From: Pseudovibrio axinellae | GTDB lineage: Bacteria > Pseudomonadota > Alphaproteobacteria > Rhizobiales > Stappiaceae | DNA length: 64,000 nt | Reading direction: 5' to 3' | Assembly: GCF_900110875.1 (NCBI RefSeq) | Contig: NZ_FOFM01000001.1 | Coordinates: 186,001-250,000, forward strand | Shown: positions 17,639 to 27,409 of the stretch, one piece after another | Numbering within the stretch: the stretch's first letter is position 1 | How the letters are laid out: each line of letters starts with the position of its first letter | Notes under the pieces: generated by a model | Told to the model about the DNA's origin: nothing | Seen by the model: the letters and a program-made list of their open reading frames with translations, nothing else | Databases searched by the model: none | Program-made: the position numbers and the translations under genes

Positions 17639-17795
17639 CATGACAGATTATCGCCTTTTTTTGCTATTAATTAACTGTGTTGGATTTTCCCGGCTGCAAC
17701 TTTCTGACTTGCGCCAAGCGGTGCCATATATGTATCGGTGCAATTGTGGGAGCATGCATAGATACTGTAGCCTTTGGGACGGAGAGCTTAACAAA

Positions 17796-18737
17796 ATGAA
17801 ACTTACTCGCTATTGCGCTTCTTTGGTTTTTGCTGCCTGCATGCTGGCACCCGTCGGGCCGCTGCTTACATCTGCTGAAGCTGCCAGTAAAATTGTCGCC
17901 GTTGTCAATGGCCGTCCTATTACAAGCTATGAATTACAGCAGCGATCAAAGCTCATCGCACTTACAACGCGCGCACCCTCTTCTGTTGCAAAGCGAAAAG
18001 CTAGGGAAGAGCTGATTGATGAAGCCTTGAAGCTTGAAGAGGCCAAGCGCGTTGGTGTTTCAATCAAGGACAGCCAAGTTGATGATGCTTTTGCCTCAAT
18101 TGCAAAACGGGTAAACCTTTCCCAAACACAGTTTAAACAGGCTCTTTCTCAAAGCGGCGTGAACTCACGAACTTTGAAAAATCGCTTACGTGCGGAAATC
18201 ACGTGGTCGGAAGTGGTTATGCAACGTTTTCGAGCAACCGTACGGATTAATGAATCTGACGTGATTGCACTGCTTCAGGGCAAAGAAGGCACTAAGGACA
18301 GCGCAACGACCAGTGTCGAATATGATCTTCAGCGGATTATCTTCGTCGTCCCGAAGAATGCCAGCAAATCTTTCAAGAACAAACGTGCTGCTGAGATGAA
18401 ACGACTTCGCGCGCGCTTCACATCCTGCGAAGAAGGCACACGGATTGCGGCTGGCTTGAACGAAGTTATCGTACGGCCAATCGGCAAGCGTCTTGAAACT
18501 GATCTTCCTGCAGGCTTTGTGAAGCAGCTGAATGCGATCTCTGTTGGCCGCGTAACAGCCCCTACCCCTGTAGACTCCGGATTTGAGATGATTGCTCTTT
18601 GTGGTAAAGAGACAATCAACAGTGATGCGACTGCGCGAAGCACAATTGAGGGCGAGTTACGCAACAAAAAAGGGCAACAGCTTTCTCGCCGTTACCTTCG
18701 TGACCTACGCTCCAATGCTGTAATCGAGCAGCGCTGA
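17796..18737 (+). CDS. SurA N-terminal-domain periplasmic chaperone/isomerase-like protein
   Basis: A 313-residue exported protein with a signal peptide of about 34 residues ending near SAEAA. The mature start KIVAVVNGRPITSYELQQRSKL is the diagnostic SurA N-domain motif, and a helical domain with one weak peptidyl-prolyl isomerase (parvulin-like) region follows. Members assist folding of outer-membrane proteins such as LptD, and the gene sits directly between lptD and pdxA as in many proteobacteria. The open frame reaches 17640, but GGAGAG ahead of the ATG at 17796 and the signal peptide fix the start there. It is shorter than E. coli SurA (about 430 residues), which is usual for alphaproteobacterial versions. 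Confidence 0.8.
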   Translation: MKLTRYCASLVFAACMLAPVGPLLTSAEAASKIVAVVNGRPITSYELQQRSKLIALTTRAPSSVAKRKAREELIDEALKLEEAKRVGVSIKDSQVDDAFASIAKRVNLSQTQFKQALSQSGVNSRTLKNRLRAEITWSEVVMQRFRATVRINESDVIALLQGKEGTKDSATTSVEYDLQRIIFVVPKNASKSFKNKRAAEMKRLRARFTSCEEGTRIAAGLNEVIVRPIGKRLETDLPAGFVKQLNAISVGRVTAPTPVDSGFEMIALCGKETINSDATARSTIEGELRNKKGQQLSRRYLRDLRSNAVIEQR

Positions 18738-18771
18738 TCGTCTGATTGGCTGCGGGAGATGGTTTTTAATT

Positions 18772-19788
18772 ATGCGCAGAGTAAAATTGGCGCTCGCCCT
18801 CACAATGGGCGAGCCTGCAGGTATTGGACCTGACATTACGCTGAAGACGTGGAAAGTTCGCTTCGAGCAAGACGTTCAGCCGTTTTATGTTTTATGCGAT
18901 CCTGAGCTCCTTAAAGCCCGCGCAAAGCACCTTGGATTAAAGATCCCCATCAAAGTGGTTGAGCCAGAAGCTGCTTGCGATTGCTTTGATGAAGCATTGC
19001 CTGTCGTTCCGCTCTCAGGCCCCGTCCAGGTCAGTCCCGGGGCGCCATCTGGCACCAATGCGGCCCTTGTTATTGAATCCATCAGCACCGCGGTGCAGCA
19101 CGTTAAAGACGGCAGAGCCTCTGCCGTGGTCACCAATCCTATCTCCAAGAAAATCCTTTATGATGCTGGGTTCCATCACCCAGGACATACTGAGTTTCTT
19201 GGCGATTTGGCGAAGACCTACTGGGGCAAAGATGCTGACCCCATTATGTTGCTTGCAGGCCCTGAATTGATGGCGGTGCCACTTACCATTCATGTTCCCT
19301 TTGTCGATGTTCCCAAACTGCTGACAAAGGACCTCATCGTGGATAAGTGCCGCGCGATTAATAAGGACATGATTGAACGCTTTGGGATTACATCACCGCG
19401 TATCGCCATCGCTGGCCTCAATCCACATGCGGGTGAAGGCGGCTCCATGGGCACCGAAGAAATCGAAACAATCTCGCCTGCGATCGCACAGCTTCGCAGT
19501 GAAGGCATCGATGCGCGTGGTCCTTTGCCTGCGGATACAATGTTCCACAGTGAAGCGCTGGATACTTATGATGTGGCTGTGGCCATGTATCATGATCAGG
19601 CGCTGATCCCCGTAAAAACTCTGGCCTTTGATGAAGCTGTGAATGTGACGCTCGGCCTCCCGTATGTGCGCACTTCACCTGATCATGGTACCGCATTTTC
19701 GATTGCCGGCACCAATAAGGCCTCCCCAAACAGCTTGATGGCTTCGCTGCGTCTTGCAGCAGCCCTTGCAGAACCTGAGCTTGTTTAA
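18772..19788 (+). CDS. pdxA: 4-hydroxythreonine-4-phosphate dehydrogenase
   Basis: A 338-residue PdxA, which oxidises 4-phosphohydroxy-L-threonine in the DXP-dependent pathway to pyridoxal 5'-phosphate. Recognisable blocks are [12 protein letters not shown] (11-22), TNPISK (121-126), the metal-site histidine in HHPGHTEF (135-142), [10 protein letters not shown] and [12 protein letters not shown]. Length is normal. It starts 34 bases after the SurA-like gene, and its stop overlaps the rsmA start (TAATG), as in the E. coli surA-pdxA-rsmA order. Confidence 0.95.
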   Translation: MRRVKLALALTMGEPAGIGPDITLKTWKVRFEQDVQPFYVLCDPELLKARAKHLGLKIPIKVVEPEAACDCFDEALPVVPLSGPVQVSPGAPSGTNAALVIESISTAVQHVKDGRASAVVTNPISKKILYDAGFHHPGHTEFLGDLAKTYWGKDADPIMLLAGPELMAVPLTIHVPFVDVPKLLTKDLIVDKCRAINKDMIERFGITSPRIAIAGLNPHAGEGGSMGTEEIETISPAIAQLRSEGIDARGPLPADTMFHSEALDTYDVAVAMYHDQALIPVKTLAFDEAVNVTLGLPYVRTSPDHGTAFSIAGTNKASPNSLMASLRLAAALAEPELV

Positions 19789-20627
19789 TGGCACAAATTG
19801 ATGATCTGCCGCCTCTTCGTGAGGTGATTGCAGAGCATGGGCTCGATGCCCGCAAATCTCTTGGACAGAACTTTCTTCTGGACCTTAATCTGACATCTCG
19901 GATTGCACGCAGTGCTGGTGACTTGAGCGAATGCACTGTGGTTGAAGTTGGGCCAGGCCCAGGCGGTCTGACCCGCGCCTTGTTGGCTGCTGGCGCTAAA
20001 AAAGTCATTGCCATTGAAAAAGATACAAGGTGCCTTCCAGCGCTGGATCAAATTTCACAACATTATGGCGGACGATTGGAAGTGATTGAGGGAGATGCCC
20101 TCAAGCATAATCCTGCCGACCTTGCAGATGGACCGATCAAAATCATCGCCAACCTGCCCTATAATGTGGGCACACAGCTTCTGCTCGGCTGGTTGACGAC
20201 ACCGGAGTGGCCTCCCTTCTGGACCTCTTTAACATTGATGTTCCAAAAAGAGGTTGGGCAGCGCATTGTAGGACAAACCGGCGACAAAGCTTATGGCCGT
20301 CTTGGCGTGCTGGCAAATTGGCGATGCCATACGGACATTCTTTTCGATCTCAATCCGAAAGCCTTCACACCGCCGCCGAAAGTCATCTCTGCCGTTGTGC
20401 AGCTGCATCCACGCGAAACGCCGCTGGAGTGCCCTTTGAAAGCGCTGGAGCGCGTCACTGCGCATGCCTTTGGACAACGCCGCAAAATGCTACGCGCGAG
20501 CCTGAAGGGTCTTAAACCGGACGCTGAAGCACGTATTGAAGCTGCCGGACTTAAACCGACAGCCCGAGCTGAAGAAATCGATGTGGCAGGGTTTGTCGCA
20601 CTTGCTCATGCATTTGATCAGGATTGA
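19788..20627 (+). CDS. rsmA: 16S rRNA (A1518/A1519-N6) dimethyltransferase
   Basis: A 279-residue KsgA/RsmA enzyme that dimethylates two adjacent adenines in helix 45 of 16S rRNA during 30S maturation. It has the N-terminal [10 protein letters not shown] segment, SAM motif [11 protein letters not shown] (about 54-63) and the N6-adenine motif IV NLPY (122-125). Its C-terminal domain is small and rich in charged residues. It is translationally coupled to pdxA and is the last gene of the lpt operon, with a terminator 85 bases downstream. Confidence 0.95.
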   Translation: MAQIDDLPPLREVIAEHGLDARKSLGQNFLLDLNLTSRIARSAGDLSECTVVEVGPGPGGLTRALLAAGAKKVIAIEKDTRCLPALDQISQHYGGRLEVIEGDALKHNPADLADGPIKIIANLPYNVGTQLLLGWLTTPEWPPFWTSLTLMFQKEVGQRIVGQTGDKAYGRLGVLANWRCHTDILFDLNPKAFTPPPKVISAVVQLHPRETPLECPLKALERVTAHAFGQRRKMLRASLKGLKPDAEARIEAAGLKPTARAEEIDVAGFVALAHAFDQD

Positions 20628-20711
20628 TTGGAACCGTTTGAACAAAGGCACCTTGCAGGTCGGCGGGCCTGCTTGGGAAAACGAATGCCGAAGACAAGGC
20701 GAGTAGCCTTA

Positions 20712-20753
20712 TAAAAAAAGCCCTGAGACCACTGCGGTCTTAGGGCTTTTTTA
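20712..20753. terminator. Bidirectional terminator between rsmA and the multicopper oxidase
   Basis: Arms 20713-20730 and 20736-20752 form a stem (AAAAAAAGCCCTGAGACC with one wobble) flanked by A and T runs, placed between converging genes. Confidence 0.88.
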
Positions 20754-20770
20754 TGCGGATGATTGCTCGT

Positions 20771-22150
20771 TTACTCAACTCTTAAAAAAGCCGTCATGCC
20801 GCTCTCTTGATGTTCGATAATGTGACAGTGCATAAGCCAATCGCCTTCAATATCGGGGCGAACAGCCACTTGCAAGCGCTCGTCAGGAAGAACCAGTGCG
20901 GTATCCGTCCACCATGGTGGGAGTTTGCGCTTATTGCTCTTGAGCAACTTGAAGGTCATTCCATGAATATGGATCGGGTGCGTTTGAGGTGTGCGGTTTA
21001 TAAACTCAAGTACATATGACTTGTCGCGTTTAAGCACATCCACGGGATCTAACGGCCCGCGCTCTGCGCCCTGCCATGCTTTCTTATTCACCGCCCAAAA
21101 CGAAAAGCCCAAACTGCCGCAAATTGGATTGGCTGGTCGCTTCTCCGCCGTGGCAGAAAATTCCAACGGGAGATATTCCGCATTCTTCAAGTCCGGTTGC
21201 GGGATCGGGTTGACTGGCAGAGGTTTTATTTCCCGCAAATCACGGTGCAGCGAGGTCCCGACCGCTCGCAGTGAAAGCACTGGCCATGGCGACGAAGATG
21301 AATAGTTGGTGAGCTCGATCTGCTCTCCTTCTCCATCTGGAATGCGCAGCGCGATATCGGCCCGCTGCCCGGGCCCCAGTGCCAGCATCTTGACAGCAAA
21401 CGGGGCAACTGGATTGCCGTCCATTGCGATTACTTTAGCCTGTGTGTTTTGCGGGAATGCCAATTTGTAGATCCGCGTTACATCACTCACACACAGGCGC
21501 AGGCGGACCAAAGACCCTGCCGTCACATCCATCACCGGAGCAGATTGCCAGTTGGACGTCCTGTGCGTACCAAAAGTGCCTGCGCGTGCAGATTTGCGTG
21601 GCTGGAAGAGCTTTACAAACTGACCATCACTACCAAGGCGAAAGTCACGCAGATTGACTGGAAGATCATGATCGAAACCTGGGTCCTCTTGCTCTTCAAC
21701 AACCATCAACCCTGTCATGCCATAGGAAAGCTGTTCCAGCGAATTGCAGTGAGGATGGTACCAAAAGGTGCCGGCATCTAGAGGCGTAAAGCGATAATCG
21801 AAATGATCCTCCGAATACACATAGGGCTGGGTCAGAAACGCAACGCCATCCATATCATTGGGCAAACGCATACCGTGCCAGTGGATGGTTGTTGGTTCAC
21901 TCAGTTTGTTGACCAAACGGGCGTGGAACCGTTCCCCTTGCTTCACCCGAAGTGTGGGCGGCATGGCATCGCCGAAGGTAAACATGTTTTTGGTGTTTGG
22001 CGCACCCTTTACCAACGGATGGTCTATATGCCTTGCAATTAGGTCATGGCGTTTTGGGACAGCCCATAAACTTGTCGCACCGCCAACACCACCCAGAACG
22101 GCAGCCCCTCCCAACACGGCACCTTTGAGCGCCTCACGTCGCGTGATCAT
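20771..22150 (-). CDS. Multicopper oxidase with Tat signal
   Basis: A 459-residue periplasmic laccase/CueO-type enzyme that oxidises a substrate by one-electron steps and reduces O2 to water. A twin-arginine signal (ITRREALKGAV, then a glycine/alanine-rich helix) begins the protein. All four copper motifs are intact: HWHGM and WYHPH in domain 1, HPIHIHG in the middle of domain 3, and HCHIIEHQESGM at the C-terminus, with the axial methionine present. The open frame continues upstream to 22165. The ATG at 22150 with GAGGA ahead gives a short signal start, so I chose it. Substrate (cuprous ion, phenols, metals) cannot be assigned; no methionine-rich CueO insert is visible. It sits between two otherwise conserved blocks. 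Confidence 0.9.
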   Translation of the reverse strand: MITRREALKGAVLGGAAVLGGVGGATSLWAVPKRHDLIARHIDHPLVKGAPNTKNMFTFGDAMPPTLRVKQGERFHARLVNKLSEPTTIHWHGMRLPNDMDGVAFLTQPYVYSEDHFDYRFTPLDAGTFWYHPHCNSLEQLSYGMTGLMVVEEQEDPGFDHDLPVNLRDFRLGSDGQFVKLFQPRKSARAGTFGTHRTSNWQSAPVMDVTAGSLVRLRLCVSDVTRIYKLAFPQNTQAKVIAMDGNPVAPFAVKMLALGPGQRADIALRIPDGEGEQIELTNYSSSSPWPVLSLRAVGTSLHRDLREIKPLPVNPIPQPDLKNAEYLPLEFSATAEKRPANPICGSLGFSFWAVNKKAWQGAERGPLDPVDVLKRDKSYVLEFINRTPQTHPIHIHGMTFKLLKSNKRKLPPWWTDTALVLPDERLQVAVRPDIEGDWLMHCHIIEHQESGMTAFLRVE

Positions 22151-22372
22151 CGCTAATGTCCTCAAGCTCGGTCCGTCTTTGTACTTGGCTGGTCAATGGC
22201 TATTCACTCGGGACGGCTGCAATAAATCTTTACTGATCCGGCAGGGCACCTTGCTGCGGCAACAGCGCCCCGCTCTTGTCTGGCTCACAAACTGATTCAA
22301 CTGGTTGATGAATTGAGTCTGGAAACCACAGTAACACGTTGAACCTACAGTATTTTACGCTGTTAAATTTAG

Positions 22373-23065
22373 CTATTTGGCGATTGACGCTTCTAAATCA
22401 GCAATCATACCATCCATCTTTTGCGCAAGTTTTGGCAGGCGAATGCGCTTCAAACGCTCGCTCGCGATGATGGACTGAACTGTCTTAACAGCGTTGTCCA
22501 GGTCATCGTTGACGACGATATAATCAAAGTCCTGCCAGCCGGAAACCTCATCAATCGCGGTTTGCATGCGCCGCTTGATAGCAGCTTCATTGTCATCACC
22601 GCGACCTTCGAGGCGGGCCTGCATTTCTGCAATCGATGGCGGCAAAACGAAGATTGCGACCACGTCTTCCCTTGCCTGCCTCTGAAGCTGGCGCACTCCA
22701 ACAATATCGATATCAAACAGGATATCCTTGCCAGCACTCAAGCTTGCATCGACAGGCTCGCGCGGGGTTCCATAGTAATTGTCGTGAACTTTTGCCCACT
22801 CCAAAAGCTCGTTTGCTTTGATCTTGCGTTCAAATTCATCGCTCTCAAGGAACTGGTAGTGGACGCCATGCTCTTCTGTAGCGCGTGGTGCGCGGGTGGT
22901 GGCGGACACAGATAAGGCAAGCTTTGCATCATCAGCAAGCAGCCGGTTCGCGATTGTGCCTTTTCCGGCTCCCGATGGCGCTGCCAGGACGAGCATAAAG
23001 CCGCGACGTACATCCTCAATATCGTGAGCGGATATAGTTGTCCTACCTGAATTCTCTACGGTCAT
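22373..23065 (-). CDS. gmk: Guanylate kinase
   Basis: A 230-residue enzyme that phosphorylates GMP to GDP with ATP. The P-loop AAPSGAGKGT is at residues 28-37, and the GMP-binding block SVSATTRAPRATEEHGVHY follows. The lid region is RLEGRGDDNEAAIKRRM. An N-terminal extension of about 22 residues precedes the usual start (RRGFMLVLAAPSG), so a downstream ATG at residue 24 cannot be excluded. It is downstream of the YicC-family gene on the same strand with a 32-base gap, the usual alphaproteobacterial order. Confidence 0.93.
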   Translation of the reverse strand: MTVENSGRTTISAHDIEDVRRGFMLVLAAPSGAGKGTIANRLLADDAKLALSVSATTRAPRATEEHGVHYQFLESDEFERKIKANELLEWAKVHDNYYGTPREPVDASLSAGKDILFDIDIVGVRQLQRQAREDVVAIFVLPPSIAEMQARLEGRGDDNEAAIKRRMQTAIDEVSGWQDFDYIVVNDDLDNAVKTVQSIIASERLKRIRLPKLAQKMDGMIADLEASIAK

Positions 23066-23097
23066 TTTTAGCTCTATCTTCTTTTAATTAGGGGCGG

Positions 23098-23988
23098 CTA
23101 TTCAATGTTTTGAGTTTGTTCGCGAAGCTGATCAATAACAGTCTTCAACTCCAACCCAATTGCGCTCAATTCCACGCTGTTCGATTTGGAGCACAAGGTA
23201 TTGGCCTCTCGATTAAACTCCTGCGCTAGAAAATCGAGCCGACGTCCGATTGCTCCCCCTTTGACAAGCAATTCACGCAGAGCTTCCACATGCGCATACA
23301 GCCGGTCCAGCTCTTCGCGGATGTCTGACTTGGTGGCAAGGATTGCTGCTTCCTGGTGCAGTCTTTGCGAATCAAGCTGGCTGCTTGCATCAACAAGCTC
23401 TTTGACCAAGCTCTCCAAGCGTGCCCGAATTGCCTGCGTGCTGCGCGAAGGCAGCTCTTCGGCCTGTTTGGTGAGCGCTTCAATCGTATCAACCTGACCT
23501 TTGAGCAGCGTTGAGATCGCATTTCCCTCACCGCGGCGCATAGCGACGAGCTCGTTAAGCGCCTCATCAAAGGATGACAGTAGCGCTGCAGTTTGCAGGT
23601 TCGTTTCTTCTTCGCTTTCTTCAGCTTCTTCAAACTCAAGAACGCCTTTATATCCAAGGATCGCGTCCAGCGAGGGCTCTGGTGCATCTGGCAGGCGCTC
23701 GCGGAGGGTAGCAACGGCCTTGAGAACCTGCTCCAGCGCCTCTTCGTTGACCACCATTGCTGTTTGAGAATGGGAACGCTGCAATTGCAGACCGACAGAA
23801 ACATTACCGCGCTTTAGATGGACGGCAAGACGCTTGCGCACTTCCGCTTCGACACCATCCAGCCCTTGCGGCAGTCGCAAGCGTGCATCGAACCCTTTAC
23901 CGTTCACAGAGCGGAGCTCCCAAACCCAGCGTGCCTCGTTATGAGTACCTTCCACGCGGGCAAAGCCTGTCATGCTTGCCAGTGCCAT
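23098..23988 (-). CDS. YicC/YloC family endoribonuclease-like protein
   Basis: A 296-residue YicC-family protein. Its start MALASMTGFARVEG and its conserved C-terminal block IGRRLDFLAQEFNREANTLCSKSN are diagnostic. Family members YicC and YloC have been described as endoribonucleases that act on RNA in stationary phase. The frame is open 39 codons further upstream, but AGGAG 10 bases ahead of the ATG at 23988 and the family N-terminus set this start. It lies between mltG and gmk, and a terminator separates it from mltG, so it may have its own promoter in the 24.0-24.1 kb gap. Confidence 0.88.
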   Translation of the reverse strand: MALASMTGFARVEGTHNEARWVWELRSVNGKGFDARLRLPQGLDGVEAEVRKRLAVHLKRGNVSVGLQLQRSHSQTAMVVNEEALEQVLKAVATLRERLPDAPEPSLDAILGYKGVLEFEEAEESEEETNLQTAALLSSFDEALNELVAMRRGEGNAISTLLKGQVDTIEALTKQAEELPSRSTQAIRARLESLVKELVDASSQLDSQRLHQEAAILATKSDIREELDRLYAHVEALRELLVKGGAIGRRLDFLAQEFNREANTLCSKSNSVELSAIGLELKTVIDQLREQTQNIE

Positions 23989-24103
23989 CCGTTGAAACTC
24001 CTTTTGTGGTGCCTTTCGTTGCAGCACCTCTATAACTGTTTGCCGACGTTCAGCATACGCCAGGGCCCAGAAAAACCCCATGAGGCATTTTGCGAGTCGA
24101 CGC

Positions 24104-24137
24104 AAAAAGCCTGCCCGGTTTTACTGGACAGGCTTTT
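24104..24137 (-). terminator. Intrinsic terminator after mltG
   Basis: Stem AAAAGCCTG.CC/GG.CAGGCTTTT with one mismatch and a T run on the minus strand, 27 bases past the mltG stop codon. Confidence 0.8.
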
Positions 24138-24163
24138 AAAATGTTTCCTGCAAGACTTGCAGA

Positions 24164-25339
24164 TTAGTTCTTGTTCTTTTCCGCTGCCTGTTTGGCGCGA
24201 AGTTCTTTCTCGACCTTACGCCAGTTTGCAACGTTGCGCTGATGCTGTTTATAGGTCTCAGCGAAGGCATGGCCGCCGGTTCCGTCAGCAACAAAGAACA
24301 GGTCTTTTGTCGGTGCTGGACTTGCCACCGCCTCTAGAGCAGCTGCACTTGGGTTGCCTATAGGGCCAGGAGGCAGGGCCTTGATCTTGTAGGTGTTGTA
24401 AGGATTTTCTTCCTGCAACATGGACCGTGTGATCGCGGAGCGGTCCTTCGTCCATGCATCGCCACCAAACAAGCCATAAAGGATTGTCGGATCAGACTGC
24501 AGCGGCATTCCCTTACGCAGACGATTGACAAACACAGATGCAACCCGTGGATGCTCGTCTACTTTGGATGTTTCTTTCTCCACGATGGAGGCCAAAATAA
24601 CCAGCTGTTCGGGCGTATTGATCGGGAGGCCTTGTGAGCGCTTTTCCCAAATGCGAGCAATCTGATCGTCCATAGACTTTTTCATTTGCGCAACAATACG
24701 TGCCTTGGTCGTACCGCGTGTAAATGTATAGGTTTCTGGCAGCAAGGAGCCCTCAGACGGGATTGCCGTAATCTCTCCGGTCAGGATCTTATTTGCATTG
24801 AGGCGTCTGACGATCTGAGCACTTGTCCAGCCTTCCGGGAAGGTTACGGAGTGATAGACGGCACGTCCTTCGACAAGGTCTTTCATGACATCTTTCATAG
24901 AGATGCCAGCAGGGAAGGCATACTCACCTGCTTTGATTTTGCTCTCGTTTTTAAACAAGCGCGTCCCAGCCTCAAAAACCAGGGAATTGGTAATGACGCC
25001 TTCATCTTCCAGTTTCGCTGCGATCTGCGGCAGGCTCATACCGTTTGCAACGATAAAGACGCTTTCATCAGGCAACGGGCCGTCTGCATCAAACTGCCCC
25101 TTCCCCCAATACAACGCTGCGCCAGCAACAATGATACCAAGCACTGCCATGGACAGCAGGAAGTTAACGGTAATAACGACTGGGTTGCGCGCGTGTCGGG
25201 AGCGTGCCGGTGGTGGCGGCGCTGCATCCGGCTGTATGGCGCGACTGGGACTACGAGGTGCTGATGGTCCACCTGCTTGATTAGGAAGATCAGATTGATC
25301 CTTAGGCCCATTTGAGTTTTCGTCAGGCGATTGAGCCAT
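24164..25339 (-). CDS. mltG: Endolytic transglycosylase MltG (YceG)
   Basis: A 391-residue inner-membrane lytic transglycosylase that cleaves nascent peptidoglycan glycan strands and sets their length. A proline-rich cytoplasmic tail (residues 1-50) is followed by one transmembrane helix (about 53-78) and the periplasmic YceG domain. The catalytic glutamate is E254 in ASIVEKETSK, followed by the conserved VFVNRLRKGMPLQSDPT and the later YNTYKIKALPPGPIGNPS. Length is typical for alphaproteobacteria. It follows fabF on the same strand but is separated by a terminator, so it is partly independent. Confidence 0.93.
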   Translation of the reverse strand: MAQSPDENSNGPKDQSDLPNQAGGPSAPRSPSRAIQPDAAPPPPARSRHARNPVVITVNFLLSMAVLGIIVAGAALYWGKGQFDADGPLPDESVFIVANGMSLPQIAAKLEDEGVITNSLVFEAGTRLFKNESKIKAGEYAFPAGISMKDVMKDLVEGRAVYHSVTFPEGWTSAQIVRRLNANKILTGEITAIPSEGSLLPETYTFTRGTTKARIVAQMKKSMDDQIARIWEKRSQGLPINTPEQLVILASIVEKETSKVDEHPRVASVFVNRLRKGMPLQSDPTILYGLFGGDAWTKDRSAITRSMLQEENPYNTYKIKALPPGPIGNPSAAALEAVASPAPTKDLFFVADGTGGHAFAETYKQHQRNVANWRKVEKELRAKQAAEKNKN

Positions 25340-25422
25340 AATTACCCTCTATACTGGAGAGTGTCATGCTCTCCATAAAATACTCATTAACAGAGCCTCA
25401 CCCAGACGGGCGCAGTAATATG

Positions 25423-25460
25423 AAAGGGCCAGATTCCGCCAAGCGGAGTCTGGCCCTTTT
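25423..25460 (-). terminator. Intrinsic terminator of fabF
   Basis: A 17-bp stem with one wobble (25423-25439 with 25443-25459), CAAG loop side and T-rich exits on both strands, about 24 bases past the fabF stop codon. Confidence 0.85.
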
Positions 25461-25483
25461 ATTCTTTGATCAAAAAAAACGGG

Positions 25484-26749
25484 CTATGCCACGATTTTTT
25501 TGAGAACCAGAGATGCGTTTGTTCCACCAAAACCAAAGGAGTTCGACAGAGCATAGTTAATCTCCATCTTCTTCGCTTTGTTTGGAACCAAGTCAATCGC
25601 AGTCTCAACTGACGGATTGTCAAGGTTAATGGTTGGAGGCGCGATCTGATCACGGATCGCCAGAGCACTGAAGATCGCTTCAACAGCACCTGCTGCACCC
25701 AACAGGTGACCAGTAGCAGATTTGGTTGAAGACATCGTCAATGAACCAGCGCCTTCGCCTGCAAGGCGCTCAATAGCGCGCAGTTCGATCTCGTCACCCA
25801 CCGGCGTGGAGGTGCCGTGCGCGTTGACGTAATCAACATCATCAAGTGAAATGTTAGCGCGCTTCAGAGCTGCTTTCATGCACCGGTAACCGCCATCACC
25901 ATCAGATGCTGGCGCTGTGATATGGTAGGCATCACCTGACATGCCGTAGCCAACAACCTCAGCGTAAATTTTTGCGCCACGCGCTTTTGCGTGCTCATAT
26001 TCTTCCAGCACAACAACGCCTGCACCCTCACCCATAACAAAGCCGTCACGGTCTTTGTCGTAGGGACGAGAGCCTTTTTCAGGTTCGTCGTTATATGCGG
26101 TGGAAAGAGCTTTACAGGCATTAAAGCCTGCAACACCAATGCGGCAAACAGTGCCTTCGGCACCGCCTGCAACCATGACATCAGCATCATCAAGTGCAAT
26201 AAGGCGAGCAGCATCACCGATCGCATGTGCGCCGGTGGAGCAAGCTGTTACAACAGCATGATTTGGGCCTTTAAGGCCGTGTTTAATAGAAACTTGACCA
26301 CTCGCCAGATTAATCAGGCGACCGGGAATGAAGAACGGGCTCACGCGGCGCGGGCCTTTTTCTTCCAAAATAAGAGCTGTATCAGCGATACCCTGAAGGC
26401 CGCCAATACCAGAACCGATCATTGTACCAGTGCGGCACTTGTCTTCTTCGGTTTCAGGCTTCCAGTTTGAATCTTCAATGGCCTGATCGGCAGCTGCAAC
26501 GGCGTAGACGATGAATGGGTCTACCTTGCGCTGCTCCTTTGGAGCCATGTATTGATCTGGATTGAATGTGCCTTCAGTACCATCGCCGAATGGCACCTGA
26601 CAGGCGATCTTAGTTTGAAGATCTTCGATCTCGAAGCCTTCGATGCGGCCTGCGCCACTTTTGCCTTCAAGAATTCGCTGCCATGATATTTCTGCCCCAT
26701 TGCCAAGAGGGCTAACCATGCCAATGCCCGTGATAACGACTCGACGCAT
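25484..26749 (-). CDS. fabF: Beta-ketoacyl-ACP synthase II
   Basis: A 421-residue condensing enzyme that extends acyl-ACP by two carbons from malonyl-ACP in fatty-acid elongation. The catalytic triad is intact: C170 in VTACSTGAH, H311 in NAHGTSTPVGD and H348 in KSATGHLLGAAG with K343. The N-terminus RRVVITGIGMVSPLG is typical. It is the fourth gene of the fabD-fabG-acpP-fabF cluster. A hairpin containing the acpP stop codon lies 140 bases upstream. Confidence 0.95.
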   Translation of the reverse strand: MRRVVITGIGMVSPLGNGAEISWQRILEGKSGAGRIEGFEIEDLQTKIACQVPFGDGTEGTFNPDQYMAPKEQRKVDPFIVYAVAAADQAIEDSNWKPETEEDKCRTGTMIGSGIGGLQGIADTALILEEKGPRRVSPFFIPGRLINLASGQVSIKHGLKGPNHAVVTACSTGAHAIGDAARLIALDDADVMVAGGAEGTVCRIGVAGFNACKALSTAYNDEPEKGSRPYDKDRDGFVMGEGAGVVVLEEYEHAKARGAKIYAEVVGYGMSGDAYHITAPASDGDGGYRCMKAALKRANISLDDVDYVNAHGTSTPVGDEIELRAIERLAGEGAGSLTMSSTKSATGHLLGAAGAVEAIFSALAIRDQIAPPTINLDNPSVETAIDLVPNKAKKMEINYALSNSFGFGGTNASLVLKKIVA

Positions 26750-26889
26750 ATTTCCGTACTTTGCTAGCTTCGTGCTGACACCCGATCACACTGCTCATCT
26801 GGACGAGAACGTCCGTCACAGTGACAGTTGTGCAGCGAATAGGAACAGGCGCGGCGAGTGCAAATGACCCACCGCGTGCCTAGCTTTTA

Positions 26890-26909
26890 AAACAGGATTA
26901 AGCCTGTTT
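26890..26909 (-). terminator. Hairpin containing the acpP stop codon
   Basis: AAACAGG/CCTGTTT (26890-26896, 26903-26909) form a 7-bp stem whose 6-base loop contains the acpP TAA. A T run follows on the minus strand. It looks like a weak terminator or attenuator between acpP and fabF that ribosomes on acpP would occupy. Confidence 0.55.
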
Positions 26910-27134
26910 GGATTCGATGAACTTTACAGCATCGCCTACAGATTGGATTGTCTCTGCAGCGTCGTCTGGAATTTCAACGCCAAATGCTTCTTCAAAGGCC
27001 ATTACCAGTTCAACGGTGTCCAAGCTGTCTGCGCCCAGATCGTCGATGAAGCTTGCAGATTCGACGACCTTGTCTGCCTCTACGCCGAGGTGCTCGACAA
27101 CGATCTTCTTTACCTGTTCTGCAACATTGCTCAT
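26898..27134 (-). CDS. acpP: Acyl carrier protein
   Basis: A 78-residue acidic helical protein that carries growing acyl chains on a 4'-phosphopantetheine attached to S37, within the invariant [12 protein letters not shown] motif (32-43). It serves fatty-acid and lipid A synthesis, coupling to FabD, FabG and FabF encoded alongside. Its stop codon lies in the loop of a hairpin. The 275-base gap upstream to fabG suggests it can also have its own promoter, which would fit the high demand for this protein. Confidence 0.97.
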   Translation of the reverse strand: MSNVAEQVKKIVVEHLGVEADKVVESASFIDDLGADSLDTVELVMAFEEAFGVEIPDDAAETIQSVGDAVKFIESKQA

Positions 27135-27409
27135 TTTAAGTCCTCAATTGGTTTTCAAGGTGGTGTTTCGGTCCGCTTCACAGCGCCTTAATTCACTCGG
27201 CACCCGTGTTACACACTCTGGTTCTTTTGAAAAGACACAACGGCCTATATGTTAAGCCGCTTCCAAAGAAAACCGCAGCTTTTCCGTTCCTCTTTCCAAG
27301 AGGCCACTTCTAATCGGCGGGTTCCTACCACAATCTGCAGTGTTTTACCAGCCATCAGTAGTGATTGCTCCAGTACTCCAAGGGTCGAACCAGCTGTGGG
27401 TTTCGCCTA

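Noticed and set aside
26887-26901. Second TTAA-N7-TTAA pattern at the end of acpP
   Set aside because: It lies over the acpP stop codon and a hairpin, not at a recognisable promoter, so regulatory meaning is doubtful.
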